64,000 bases of DNA from Mactromeris polynyma. Taxonomy: Eukaryota > Mollusca > Bivalvia > Venerida > Mactridae. The stretch spans positions 32,576,762 through 32,640,761 of the forward strand of contig JASFXZ010000003.1 of the NCBI GenBank assembly GCA_032209605.1. The letters are read 5' to 3'. The position numbers and the translations under genes are program-made. Under the pieces are notes generated by a model. The model worked only from the letters and a program-made list of their open reading frames with translations. It did not search any database and had not been told where the DNA came from. This document shows, one piece after another, positions 10,451 through 22,131 of the stretch (positions are counted from its first letter, which is position 1; every line of letters begins with the position of its first letter).

Positions 10451-12409
10451 TGGTTAATGCATTTCGACACACTTTTCTGAAAATTCAGTTCTTCCTATCA
10501 ATGGCCAAAATTTGTTTTGTTCTTGTATCTGATATGAAATTTGATTCCTGATAATTTATTCCTAATGCCAAATTCTAGAAATGCCATGTCTGTATACCAG
10601 GGAGGTAATAAACAGTTTACGTCAATACAACGTTTTTGAATTCCGCTATGAACTTAAATAACACTGATTGCCTTTGGCGGAAATATAATTATATCGTAAA
10701 TATATCGTTACTTACGTATTCTTGTTTGTACATCGAATTGCAACAGGAATTATACAGTTCGCTAATCAGACAAATTGTTCATTGTAAATACAGTCACTAT
10801 GATGCATGTCATTAAGTCAGTAGGATTGAAATCGTTGATTATTTGGTAGTATTATTTATAAAGATATTGTCTTGAGATGTATAACATCAATGAACAGTCA
10901 TACTTGCTTTTTTCGGATAAATTTGAGATTTAATGTTTTATAATCCCGTCATTGCATTTGGTGTTTAAAACGTTATAACTTTTGACATATATGTCAAGTG
11001 TTTCAGAGTTGCGTTACTCTCATATTGTGTAATGTCGATTACATTGTTTGCATCACTGCATTCTGAGAGACGCGATATTGTCGGCAGGATACTGAATGAA
11101 ATAAAAGCAAGAACAATGAACGGATTACATTTTAACGTGACGCAGATGAGTCTTTTTTTCAAGCTTTGACTTGAATATGATCTATCGGCAAAAAGATTAA
11201 CTTTCTGGGTATTGAACCGGTAAAAAGCTACCTGATGAACGTCTGTGGTGCGGAGTATATATTTACAAACAATTAAAAAAGTAAAGAATACTTCGGGTGA
11301 AAGTCGAACTGGTGCTTAGCTTTTCAATAATACATCTAAATACAGAACGTTTATCCGACTGAGTTATAGAGGCACACACAGTCTAGTTATATGTAATTTA
11401 TTGCTCAGGTAAACTGGGTTTGTGAATTGGTATTTACCATTTTACGCTGAGAGATGGCTTGCGTTCTCCAACATGACAAGAGAAACACAAATTCCATGCT
11501 GTACAATGGAATATTTGTATATGTTACACGGATAAAAGGGATTATATTGCTATGGCTTTTAATTTACACGCTTGAATATTCCCTTCATCGAGCCTCTTGT
11601 TTCGGACGGATGCAGGAGCTGGAGTGTTCAATGAGTAGCTGGCTTCTACGTGACAGTAAAAATATGTAAGAAAGCTGATTCTCCGCATTGCAGTCGTCCA
11701 AGTGTTTATTTCTATGCAAATATATATTGTAGATATTTACGACAAAACGTTCTCGCGAGGATGGCAACGATGCTACTTCATCGGTATATATTCGATTGAA
11801 TTCGAAAAAAAAACATTTCTGAATATTTGGTTGTTCTGAAATAAAATGTCTTAAAAATGTTTATTATTATAATGTTTTTCTTTAAGCTGGCTATATTCGA
11901 GATTCAAGTTTTAGTGTCGGGTATATTCCGCCCTTATAAATGTTCATGGGGAGAAACATAACAGATGATATGTAGCTATAGTACAGTCAGGTTTCTCAGT
12001 TCCTATGGTTGTAGAATACCAGCATAAAGAGCAATTACTCTATAATTGTACCCACTGTGGGCAGCCTTGTGTTTACACAAGGTATCACGTGATGACACAC
12101 GATATGTTAGAGAAATAATGTTAGCATATGATGCCTGTTAATTGATTGTTCATTTTTAAAATAGTTACATACCTATTATATAGTCAAAAGAAAATAAATC
12201 ACTGTAGCCTTGCTTGGTAATGTCAAGCATTCCAACTGACATATCACATTATTATTCAATATAGGTTACATTCATAAAAACATATGTATCATTTAACTTA
12301 CTTACCTAATATTATTATTCCTTAATAAACTAGTTCAAACTAATGTGCTAGAATATTAGATTACATTTTAATCAGCGCGGACTCTTGAATGAATTAGATT
12401 TAAACGTTG
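10451..12409. other. Intergenic with decayed tRNA-like B boxes
   Basis: No gene seen. Minus-strand B-box-like CCGGTTCAATACCC near 11208 and AGTTCGACTTTC near 11303, with an A-box-like CTCAGTCGGATAAACG near 11350, look like old SINE heads. Confidence 0.45.
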
Positions 12410-12780
12410 TTGTTGATGGTGATGATGGTGATAATGGTGAAAATGATGGTGATGATCATGGTGAAAATGATGGTGATGATGGTGAAGATGATGGTGATGA
12501 TGGTGATGATGTTGGTGATGTTGATGATGAGAGTGATGATGATGGTGACGATGATGGTGAAGATGATGGTGTTGATGGTGATGATGATGGTGATGATGGT
12601 GAATATTATGGGGATGATCATGGTGAAGATGATTCTGAAGATGGTGATGATGGTAAAGATGATGATGAAGATAGTGGTGATGATGTTGGTGATGATGATG
12701 GTGAAGATGATGGTGTTGATGGTGATGATGATAGTGATGATGTTTGTTGGTGAAGGTGATGATGATGGTGATGATGATGG

Positions 12781-12812
<32 letters not shown>

Positions 12813-13072
12813 GTGATGACGATGTTGAAGATGATGGTGATGATTTTGGTGATGTTGATGATTGTGATGATGATGGTGAAGATGATGGTGAAGATGATGG
12901 TGTTGATGGTGATGATGATGGTGATGATGTTGGTGAAGGTGATGATGATGGTGATGATGATGGTGATGATGATGATGGTAATGATGATGGTGATGATGTT
13001 GGTGAAGGTGATGATGATGGTGATGATGATGGTGATGATGATGGTGATGATGGTGGTGATGATGATGGTGAC
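12410..13072. repeat. GAT/GGT trinucleotide microsatellite (~660 bp)
   Basis: Imperfect (GATGATGGT)n with occasional GAA, GTT and GAC. Because the unit is 3 bp, all frames stay open (poly-Asp/Gly, poly-Met/Val; Ile/Thr, Ser/Pro or His on the other strand). This explains several long open frames that are not genes. Confidence 0.95.
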
Positions 13073-14425
13073 ACGATTATTGTTAATGTTTTGCAAAATG
13101 TTACAGCAACCTGGTGCCTGGCTTGAATAAATATGCACCATTATTTCAGTATCTTATGTTTTTGTTCGTCTCTCAATATATTTTGAACTTAGTTATACGG
13201 TACATATTGTAAAGCTGTCAATGTACTCTGACGTGTCAGTATGATGAGGTTTAGACAATAGCTAGACCTTCGTCACAGGGGTTAACGGCAAAGTCCCTCC
13301 AGAGAAAAATAGAAATGCGAGTGATTAGTAACACGGACCATGATTAAAAGTGTGACCTCCAAGAGGCTCACAGTTTCCGCGTGAGATTTGACAAGTCTGT
13401 GTACATGCACAACAATAGTTGGTCTTAACATTTAGTTAATATCCGAATACCGTTTAGATAAGTCGGTTAACTTTGTATGGTATCCTTCAAAGCAATTACA
13501 TGCAAGGTTTTTATAGTTTGAATATGGAATATGGAGAGGTTTACTTTTTGCACAAATGCACAAATATAAATTTTGATCCATAGATGATCTTATTGGACTC
13601 CCATTGGCTAAATTAACATGTTTTAGTATTTGAGATTGAATTGTACCAGCATATAGCACGTATGAATACTTGATAATGTGCATGCGCGTTTTTTGTACTG
13701 TGCATAATTTAATTGACTATAGTTATTTATTTTAAAATATAGGCAGTAACAGTCTAGTAAATGATATGTTAATAAATAGTCAAAATATTGTTCACGTTTT
13801 ATGATAAGAGCATTTAATGTCCAAGTATTTATAAAAAAGTTCATATAAAACGAAATTAATAATCATTATAATATTTCTTCAATATATCGTTCTTGATAAT
13901 ATGTACAGTCATATTGTTGTCGGTGTTTTCTCAGGTTCCATAACTTGGTCATAACAATGCGTTGCATACACTATTTAATGTGCATTGTTGTAATCCTTAA
14001 TGAATAATCGGTCATGTAATTAAATGCATTGAGTGTTGTTGCCAGAACACTTTTACAATATTTTAAATCAAGGGAAACAAAATCATTGAGACGATATTAC
14101 GTTTGAATTTCAGTTACCAAAAATAGTTTGCTTATGGAAATAAAATACAACTAATGGCTGGACGTTGAAGAAATATGAAAGCTAACACTAATGTATTACA
14201 ATACTCATTCAAGCCCACTCTGTCATTGCTTCAAGCCCGAGTCTGTTCGTCTCAAACGTTAGGTGTTATCCGACATTTTACTTATATAATTATTAACTCA
14301 CTATACAAGTATTTATTGTTTAAAACAATCTAAGTCTTCGATCAAGACCAGTTGTACAAAGTTCGTAATATCTTATCGTAAGTCTTTTCTCAATATGAAG
14401 TGTATTTAAAATGACAAAATGTTTA
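13073..14425. other. Intergenic, no feature recognised
   Basis: AT-rich; no coding or repeat signature that I can support. Confidence 0.5.
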
Positions 14426-15913
14426 CGAGGGGCGTTCAATGTGAAGTGTTCATTGGCCCGTATCACGGTCACGGCCACTATATACCAGAAACTTGAGTCG
14501 CCAGTACTAGTACAAGGTTCAATTCATCCGTGACATAATGCTATCGAAATACCGCATGTTTTTCCGTAAAATGCTATTAGTTCGAGTATTTTATACAATT
14601 ATTCATACTTATATATTACGTGCCTACACATGGTAGGAAGGAATAAATGCGCATTCAAGAGCTAGTGTGCACTGTTAACAGATACAACGAATTAAAATAA
14701 TTATATGACAGTTATGAAAGGTTATTTGTGAATAAAGTGACGGTCGGCAAAACGTTTGAGATTGGTCGTTACTAAGGCATAGCATAACATGAAAGATATT
14801 GTTACAATTTTAGTAATGAAATTTCAAACGAATACCATGTGTTAATGTCATGTAACCTGTATGACTGAATCAGGCAGAACCTATTTGAATGTCTACGTGA
14901 TATTGATCCTGATTTCTATAATTATAATGACCTTGATAAGTTTTGTTATGTCTTATCTTATGATAAAATCGTGAAACACAGTGCCAAAGCTTGTCATGAT
15001 ATACTACTCACCAGACGGTATCGAGACTTTTCAACCCCAAGACTTTTCAACCCCAAGACTTTTCAACCCCAAGACTGTTCAACCCCTAAGATAATATATC
15101 CAAGACTTTTCAACCCCACTGTCATTTTCAACCCCTAATTAGCCTAAGACTTTTCAACCCCTGTTAAAATCAAGACTGTTCAACCCCTAATAAATCAAGA
15201 CTTTTCAACCCCTCGAATATGTTTTTAATTGGACAATTATCACATTTGTTACCTAGAAAAAATGTTGACAAACACGTTGTCAGGGGTTGAAAAGTCCTGG
15301 GGTTGAAAAGTCTTCATTTGAAAAGTGGGGTTGAAAAGTCTTGGGTTTGAAAAGTCTGTAAGCCCACCAGATAAACTGTATAGTACAGTTAATGTTTTTT
15401 TCATGTAAATATTGGATTCTTATAAGGAAGCTTTCTTATATATTTTTCTATAATTTTTTTTTAATTATTATCATAATACTAATTTTATGTATGTGTTTTG
15501 TCGATTTCTTTTTTCTTGTCGCTCATAACTCAGATTGAGTGGTTTTGTGCATGAATTACATTTTTAATATTTTATATTTGTAACAATCATGTATAAAAGT
15601 GAGACATATATAAACTTATCTTTATCTATGTCACTCATAGTAAATTATTGTGTTGACGTCTAAATTTCCCATAACGCCGAGCAAGTCGAAAGATATTGCT
15701 TGCGCATCTGTTGCATCACGTCTTTTTGGTCGGACGTGTTGTTTTTCAGTGGCTTGTGGTCATTGATATCATAAATTCAATATACTTCGGATATCTCTAA
15801 AAGAACAATGAGTGCGCCTCGCAGCAATGGACTAAAAGGCTTAAACTGTCTGTATGGAATGAACCTGTTGATGGTGGACCTGTTTGTTTTCATTACATAC
15901 TGAACGCCCCTCA
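14426..15913. mobile_element. Mariner-like element, non-autonomous, with nested insertion
   Basis: The ends CGAGGGGCGTTCA and (inverse) TGAGGGGCGTTCA are typical mariner-like TIRs, flanked by TA at 14424-14425 and 15914-15915. Arms match over only about 13 bp. No DDD/DDE transposase frame is visible in the ~1.1 kb left after removing the nested foldback element, so it is a dead or non-autonomous copy. Confidence 0.75.
15017..15364. mobile_element. Foldback element made of arrays of a 16-bp motif
   Basis: The left arm holds about eight direct copies of AAGACTTTTCAACCCC (some AAGACTGTTCAACCCC); the right arm holds about five of the inverse GGGGTTGAAAAGTCTT. They flank an ~80-bp AT-rich centre. 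CACCAGAC (15009-15016) and CACCAGAT (15365-15372) bracket it as a probable 8-bp target duplication. Ends align as GG....AGACTTTTCAA. No open frame. Confidence 0.85.
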
Positions 15914-17442
15914 TAGGTGAAAATTTAAAGCCCTGACAAAATGCTTATGTGGCAATAGTGCGAGATAACAGTGCAGTTGGCTCAAAATTCGACTTACTAG
16001 TGAAGGCCGTGCTGGACATAACATCATATAACATTCAAAAGTTCGCTTGTCGAGCTACACGCGACAAACGACATACAACGATTTTTTACACATACAGCCA
16101 AATAATTGAATGCCGACTTGAGCTCGCCATGCGACTTTATACAATACAAAAACATGTATGGCTGAATATATAACAGGGAAAAACTCTGGATCTCTTTAGA
16201 CCTTTTAGAACATTTAACCTTGTACATAATGTAATAATAATAGTTTCTATGCCTCTTAAATTTATAAATACGCCTCTCTTCTAAGGGAAGTAAATGTAGA
16301 GCTATCCAATCGGAAATCCGTAATTATTACTTCCCTTGAAACAAATGAACATAACATGGATTTACATAGTCTTGACTTAATCGCGTGTTTTACTTAATAT
16401 TCACAATAAAACAATGGTGCTGTGTTTTCACAATCTATCACATCTCATTTTTACTCGGTATGTAAAACTATAAATATGCTTGTTGAAGAGATAGCGAATG
16501 ATGTCTACCGAATAGTGGATAAAATATAATAATCATAATTATATAAATATATAAACTGCCAACAAAACCGATTCAGTTCTTTGTTAGTATCGTATCAATT
16601 GATAAACGAGTTTAACGGAAGCAAAGGCTGCGGGATTGATGGATGTGATTGATAATTCGTAACGAAGATTCACCTTAAAGCGATATAGGCAGAAGAAAAT
16701 AACCATAATTGCTTTTTAGCAATAAGAATCTTACTGGATGATATAGCAAGATGAAATGTCGAGCTGTACTGTTTTATTGCTATACAGTCCATCAACTGAT
16801 ACTGCTATAATTTTGTAAAAATGTTGAAAAATAATGAAGTTATTTGAACTTTTGGTTCTATCAACTTGTACATGTTGGTCCAGTAAATCAGGCTAATTGC
16901 ACAAGCGTTAATTTTGCAAAAGAAACACATGTATACAAATATAAACATATAAATCTACCTCATGCTATCAAGATTTTTTCCAAAAAACATTAAACTAAGT
17001 GTTTTATTCCAAAATAACAACAACAGAAACAAGGGGTGAGTACAAAAATCTAGTTTTTTTATATATTTTTATTTTGAAAAAAAATCGATAACATAAGCTA
17101 GTATACTTTCTCTCCTTTCAAAAATACTTTTGATATCAAAAAATACTTAACATAATTTTGTGTGCATTTACTGGAATGTAAAACATCATCAAAAGTCATT
17201 CTACATGTACAAATCTACTATACAGTGTATAGAGTTAATCCATAAATGTTTATATTGATAAACTTGTCAAAACGCATGGCAAGGCTATCGCCTTAATAAA
17301 GACGATGTATTAGAGGTTGTATTCAGGACCCAATCTCGACTGTCAAGTTCACGGTTGAATATAATCAGTGTTTGTTGTCCGATTTTGTCTAAATGGTAAC
17401 ATTGTCGTATGTAGATTGATTTTCAAATAAACTTGACATTAT
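15914..17442. other. Intergenic with one short hairpin element
   Basis: No gene. AAGGGAAGTAA (16283-16293) and its exact inverse (16327-16337) form a ~55-bp hairpin, listed separately. Confidence 0.5.
16283..16337. repeat. Short hairpin element, GGGAAGTAA ends
   Basis: 11-bp perfect inverted repeat AAGGGAAGTAA...TTACTTCCCTT. A relative at 26223-26276 has AAGGGAGGTAAAT...ATTACTTCCC. GGGAGGTAAT-type strings also occur near 750, 880, 10600 and 43660. Confidence 0.7.
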
Positions 17443-17527
17443 ATAAATATCAGATCCCATGGAGGGTTGACATTATCATTTCGAGGGTACATTTATGCTA
17501 TCACCCTCCATGGGATCTGATATTTAT
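17443..17527. repeat. 85-bp palindromic element, perfect 25-bp arms
   Basis: Left arm ATAAATATCAGATCCCATGG plus AGGGT (17443-17467) is exactly inverted at 17503-17527, around a 35-nt loop. A miniature TIR element or a structured RNA hairpin; no flanking duplication is obvious. Confidence 0.9.
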
Positions 17528-18340
17528 TTTATCATACCGAACAAATATTTTGATTTTAAAATATAAAACAATAAAATCAATGTGTAATAGAAACAAACCA
17601 TTTATTTAAGTTTAATACCATACTTTAAGAAAACATCAGATGAATGATAGAAAATTACTATTGGAATTTCCCGTTGTCTATTTTTAGACCCGCGAGAGGG
17701 TAATAAACGTTATGGCGCCGTGTAAAAATATTATGTCCCAGGGTACAAACGTTATGTTACAGGATAACATTACGGATTTGCTTATAGCGTGTATATGGAA
17801 ATTTAACAAGGCAAAGTCACGTGAGGTATAATAAAAAAAGTTATCACAACAATATGTTGTGTCATTTCCAATAGTCAACCCCTGAATCATATGTCAAGGC
17901 TACATCTGATAACATGCTTTTAGACTAGCGTCATAACATAACACAAGACGGTTGGCTGGCAACGCAAATTGATAAGCAGTAATATGGAACAACACGGATC
18001 AAATGTTAATGTTAATGTACCGGAGTGAACTGCATAATGTCTGATGCTTTCAGACATTGGATACATGTTGTGTGACAACAATTCCAGAATTAACTGTCTT
18101 TGGTTTCACTCTCATCAGCAAATAGTTCTAATTTCAGTAAAAGTTACCGATAGTCTGATGATGAAATACAAACTTGTACACTTAGATAGATCGACGCTAT
18201 TTTGTCAAACAAGCGAGGGTATTCTTAAATTCCTGACAAGAAATACAAGAGGAAAGTATTGCTCTTGCATTACATACGTTTGGTTTAAATGATGATGCAA
18301 TGGAAGAAATTTTAATTTGTTACTGGGAACGACACGTACC
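17528..18340. other. Intergenic, no feature recognised
   Basis: No gene or repeat that I can support. Confidence 0.5.
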
Positions 18341-18602
18341 GTCTCCCGTAGCCGAGTGGTTAAGGCATCCGCATTGGGAGCGGGAGGTCGAATGTTCGAA
18401 TTCCGGTAAGGGTCCGTTCTGATATGGCCAATTGGTGAGTCGTCAGCTAGTTAAATAATGGTTACCGTGCACCTACCTGCCTGGCACATGGCATTAAAGG
18501 ATATGAAGCGGGAAGTAAATGTGCTTATGAAGCAGGTGTCTCATGAGTCAGAAAGGGCTGGCCCTTTAAATAGGGGTGACACTATAATAAATAAACACTT
18601 TA
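18341..18602 (+). repeat. tRNA-derived SINE family A, copy 1
   Basis: The head has A box GTAGCCGAGTGGTTAAGGCA and B box ATGTTCGAATTCC. The body has CAGCTAGTTAAATA, GCGGGAAGTAAATGT and CATGAGTCA; the tail is GGTGACACTATAATAAATAA. Copy 2 on the minus strand at 32681-32943 matches along its whole length. Confidence 0.85.
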
Positions 18603-21200
18603 CATACACAAGACTCCATTGGGAAAGGGGAACTTAATTTACATCTAGAACATATATAGAAATAAAAACTACACCGCAAATATTAGCTGTGGAACTGTAG
18701 GAATTAATAATACAGATGTTGATCAGTTGTTGAGTTATATGACTGTATGTGTGTGTTATTTTTCCGTCTCTTTTAATATATGATAAGCGCACCAAAGAGA
18801 CGTCCACACAACATGGCAGGATTTAACATTATACGTAACATCGAATATTTCCCAAAGTGGCACTGCGCCGGACGTTATTTTAGTTCTGAAGATTATACAC
18901 CAACCAGCGTAGGTGGAAAATATGGAAAATTGTTTGTTACAAAAAACATGATTATCACCTTGTAATGTATTGACATTCAAATTCGTCGTTCCTCTATCGA
19001 GATTATGTAAATATCACTGAACAAACTGCATGAATATTCTTCGCTAGCCGTGAATATAGTTTCGTCTAATTCGCTTTATTATTATCCTGTGTTAATGGCA
19101 ACATTACTAGAAACACAGACTAGTACTGAAAAGGGAACAGCAATAAATATTTGGTTTGTATTACTACGCGCCCTAAGTTTTGTATGTTGCATCCTAAGTA
19201 TATTTATGATCGTGTTGGTAAATAACACAATATCTTTCAGCTTTACTTACACAAGTCTGTATATACAGCATCATGAAATCAGCGTACATTATATATCATT
19301 ATAGTACCATTTGAAAAAGACCGTTATTGTAAAATGCAGCATCAATATCAAGTAAGTGCCTTAAAACACGTTTGCAAAAAAATGAAAATTTATTTTACAC
19401 AAAAACAAGCAAAATTAGGCATTTTATACGGAAAGAGTCGGGTATTTAACATGGACAGACAAGACACTTATTTTTTACCGATTTCTTGAAATGGATTGAT
19501 ACTAATGTTTATTCTGTCACGTTTCTTGCTGTAATGTCGATCCGATATCAGGGTTCTTGATATTTTATTTCTGTCTCAATTACTTGACCATATGACTTTT
19601 GTCTCAAGGCACGTGACCACGTTACTAGCTCCTTTCTTTTCTGTGTAGTGCTCACACAATAAAATGTTCATTTCCACAATATTTTTCTGCTTTCATTTAA
19701 CCGGTGCTTAATTTGAACCGTTTTTAGACAAAATCGGTCTGCATGTTGACCCTAATGCTAACAGTAACAATACCATATCAGTGGCAATGGCAGTTACATA
19801 CCCCACCCGTTTTCCCAATATCAGAATCTATGTCCGGTTTCATGCAGTTGTGCCGGGAATCTCCTTGCAATCGTAAATGGCACTGTAAGACTGAATACGC
19901 CGATTAATTTCTTGTCTTTTGGTTGAGTTGTAAATACCCAAAACTTGAATATGCTTTGCCTGATATACTTTCTCCAACCTATTATTCTCTACTTTCATTA
20001 TTTAACCAGTGCAATGTTCAGGTCAGTTACTTCAACGTGTACGGTGATTTTAAAGCTACTTATATCTTATAGTGCATTTGAAATCTGAACGGCTGTACAC
20101 GGGTTGTATTATTATAATCTTGTGCACAATCTGTACCATCACAAACAACGTCATTAGTTACACAATATTGGCACTTGTTCGTGATAGTCACCGTTTCCCC
20201 CCACATCATGAACACAATCAAAGTACGATCGTTCTTTAAGGATATGTTCCGGAAAGCTTTTTCTGATTGGCGAAACGTGCAGTTTGCATCAAAGTTTCCT
20301 ATTAATTGTTATTAGTATGGCATTTTTATTCTTTGGTTGCTATGAAATTAAAAGGAAACTCCTCCTTGCTTCTGATATTCAAATTTCCAGGCATGCGGGA
20401 TTGCCCTGGAGGTGATAATATATTGAAAACAACCTATAATACCATAATGATGTCTCTGAACTTTGTTATGACACTTCCACCTACATACACTCATTGAAGA
20501 GTGTATGGGCGTAGCAAGAGTTTCCCCCAAATTCTAAGTTCTGTTTGATGCTGTACTAAGTCTGTGAGCACTGACTTTAGGTCCAGTTTTACCTTTAAAA
20601 ATATGTTCGATGTTTCATTGTATTGGGTCAGACATTCATTAGTATCAAATACATTTCCTTGCTTCGCTTTCAAAACATAGTTCAATATTCAATGCAATAA
20701 TTTCTACGAAACCATAAAAATGTCTCTTTCATTTAATTTTAATTAAGCCGGTAATTGTTAAGTCCTTTGATGCATCTTACTCCTTTTATGTTTTGCAAGG
20801 ATATTAATAAATGTTTTGTCTCCTTTAACATCGCTGAATTTTAACATTTTCTACTGTTGATAAAATAAGTGTCTATTAATGTACGGATATCATAAACATC
20901 TGAATTCGTTTTAAAATTGATTTTAAATTCTCAGTTTCATCTCAAAATTTACCAACGTAACAAAATATGACACGCCAATTAACCCTCACCACACACCCAC
21001 AGATAGCGTATGTCAATATTTTCTACTGAATAGATTGTTAAAAAATTATACCAGTATCTATGTTTATAGTCGAGTGTCATTTTACAGTTCGTATTTACGT
21101 ATATTTTTTCAAAATAGATGTGTCTATGTTCTAGGTAGCATGTTAATTACCCTCAATGTCCGCTCTTGTAAGAGATTATGTTTCCATTAGGTTCACACCT
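18603..21200. other. Intergenic upstream of the neuropeptide gene
   Basis: Several short open frames (for example 18780-18965 and 19050-19304) show no recognisable domain or repeat. Nothing supported. Confidence 0.5.
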
Positions 21201-21207
21201 CTACCAG

Positions 21208-21223
21208 TATATATATATATATA
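21208..21223 (+). promoter_or_regulatory. TATA-like promoter element of the neuropeptide gene
   Basis: TATATATATATATATA about 48-63 bp before the ATG. If used as a TATA box it would put the start near 21240-21255. It may simply be a microsatellite. Confidence 0.4.
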
Positions 21224-21270
21224 GCCATCATGTAGCAAAGACAAACCAGAAACCTCATGAAACATGAAAG

Positions 21271-21984
21271 ATGCGCAAGTTTAACAATACCGACCATCTG
21301 AAACTTATTTTCATCGTTTTCTTCACTCTTTGTCACAATGCGTCAAACGCACTATGGATCGGTACACGTAGCGATCCTTCAAGTCAAGAAGAAAATTCGG
21401 ATGTTAAAGCAGGAGTTGGTAGCAAATATAGTCAAGCTAAAGAGCTTGGTGAAAAGTTAGACTTTAACAAGTATCAACATGGACTTAAAACAGGAAACAA
21501 ACTGTTCACCGGCGGGATAGAAAGCGAAACCGCTGACCATATTAATCGACAAAAACGCTCAACATTCATCATTGATCCTCTAAAAAAAACACATTTGTCT
21601 AAACGCATATTTACCGACTTTGGTTATGGGTCTCGTTTGCAACCTGGGAGTAAATTGGCACACTTGTTGGTCGGTGAAAGACTTTTCGGCGCCGATGGTC
21701 CAGGAAAAAGAAACGCAGATTTGAGCGGCATTGAAATTCTAATTGGCGACGAAACTCAAGAAGTTAAAGACAAACGCATAGTTTCAGACAATGGATACGG
21801 TTCCAGATTGCAAGCTGTCAAAAATGTTGCAAATAACTGGAACAAGAATAGTCTTTTCGGCGTTCATGGACCAGGGAAAAGAAGTTATTCGACTGATTTT
21901 GGGTACGGTTCAAGAACACAGGCTCTTGAAAATGTTGCAAATTCGATATCACATGGTACACTATTTGGGATAGGCGGACCTTGA
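21271..21984 (+). CDS. Multi-copy Pro-amide neuropeptide precursor, calcitonin/DH31-like
   Basis: 237 codons. Residues 9-27 (LKLIFIVFFTL..) form a signal peptide with likely cleavage after NASNA. Dibasic sites release repeated peptides: residues 113-144 (IFTDFGYGSRLQPG...LFGADGP), 170-201 (IVSDNGYGSRLQAV...LFGVHGP) and 205-237 (SYSTDFGYGSRTQAL...LFGIGGP). The first two are followed by Gly-Lys-Arg, the signal for cleavage and C-terminal amidation; each is 32 residues. Residues 50-83 look like a decayed extra copy. Length ~31-32, an FG..SR.QA core and a Gly-Pro-amide end fit the DH31 arm of the calcitonin family, without the disulfide; this is inference. The frame ends at TGA (21982-21984), exactly where copy 3 needs its amidation Gly. 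Two upstream ATGs (21257, 21264) open short overlapping frames. No intron is seen, unusual for such genes. Presumably secreted from neurons or neuroendocrine cells. Confidence 0.82.
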   Translation: MRKFNNTDHLKLIFIVFFTLCHNASNALWIGTRSDPSSQEENSDVKAGVGSKYSQAKELGEKLDFNKYQHGLKTGNKLFTGGIESETADHINRQKRSTFIIDPLKKTHLSKRIFTDFGYGSRLQPGSKLAHLLVGERLFGADGPGKRNADLSGIEILIGDETQEVKDKRIVSDNGYGSRLQAVKNVANNWNKNSLFGVHGPGKRSYSTDFGYGSRTQALENVANSISHGTLFGIGGP

Positions 21985-22131
21985 AAACGATCAGATGAAT
22001 ATACCGACGACGACATTCAGAAACGCATTGCAACTGATTACGGTTATGGATCACGTGTTAAAGCCCTTGAAAATGTTGCAGCATCTTCTGCAAATGTCGG
22101 TCTGTTCGGTATTCATGGTCCTGGGAAGTGA
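21985..22131 (+). pseudogene. Fourth peptide copy, in frame beyond the stop
   Basis: Directly after the TGA the same frame continues AAA CGA (Lys-Arg), an acidic spacer SDEYTDDDIQKR, then IATDYGYGSRVKALENVAAS and SSANVGLFGIHGP (22027-22122) followed by Gly-Lys and TGA (22129-22131). Gly-Lys-stop is a normal precursor ending that permits amidation, so the ancestral precursor probably ran to 22131 (286 codons). The intact peptide implies the stop at 21982 is recent, read through, or a sequence error. Confidence 0.75.

Noticed and set aside
12368..13141. Several 120-257-codon open frames on both strands
   Set aside because: All arise from the GAT/GGT microsatellite, whose 3-bp unit keeps every frame open.
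18341..18415. Possible tRNA gene
   Set aside because: A and B boxes are present but the acceptor and anticodon stems do not pair, and a body and tail shared with 32681-32943 identify a SINE.
18780..19304. Open frames of 61 and 84 codons
   Set aside because: No recognisable domain, no splice partners, typical chance length in this composition.
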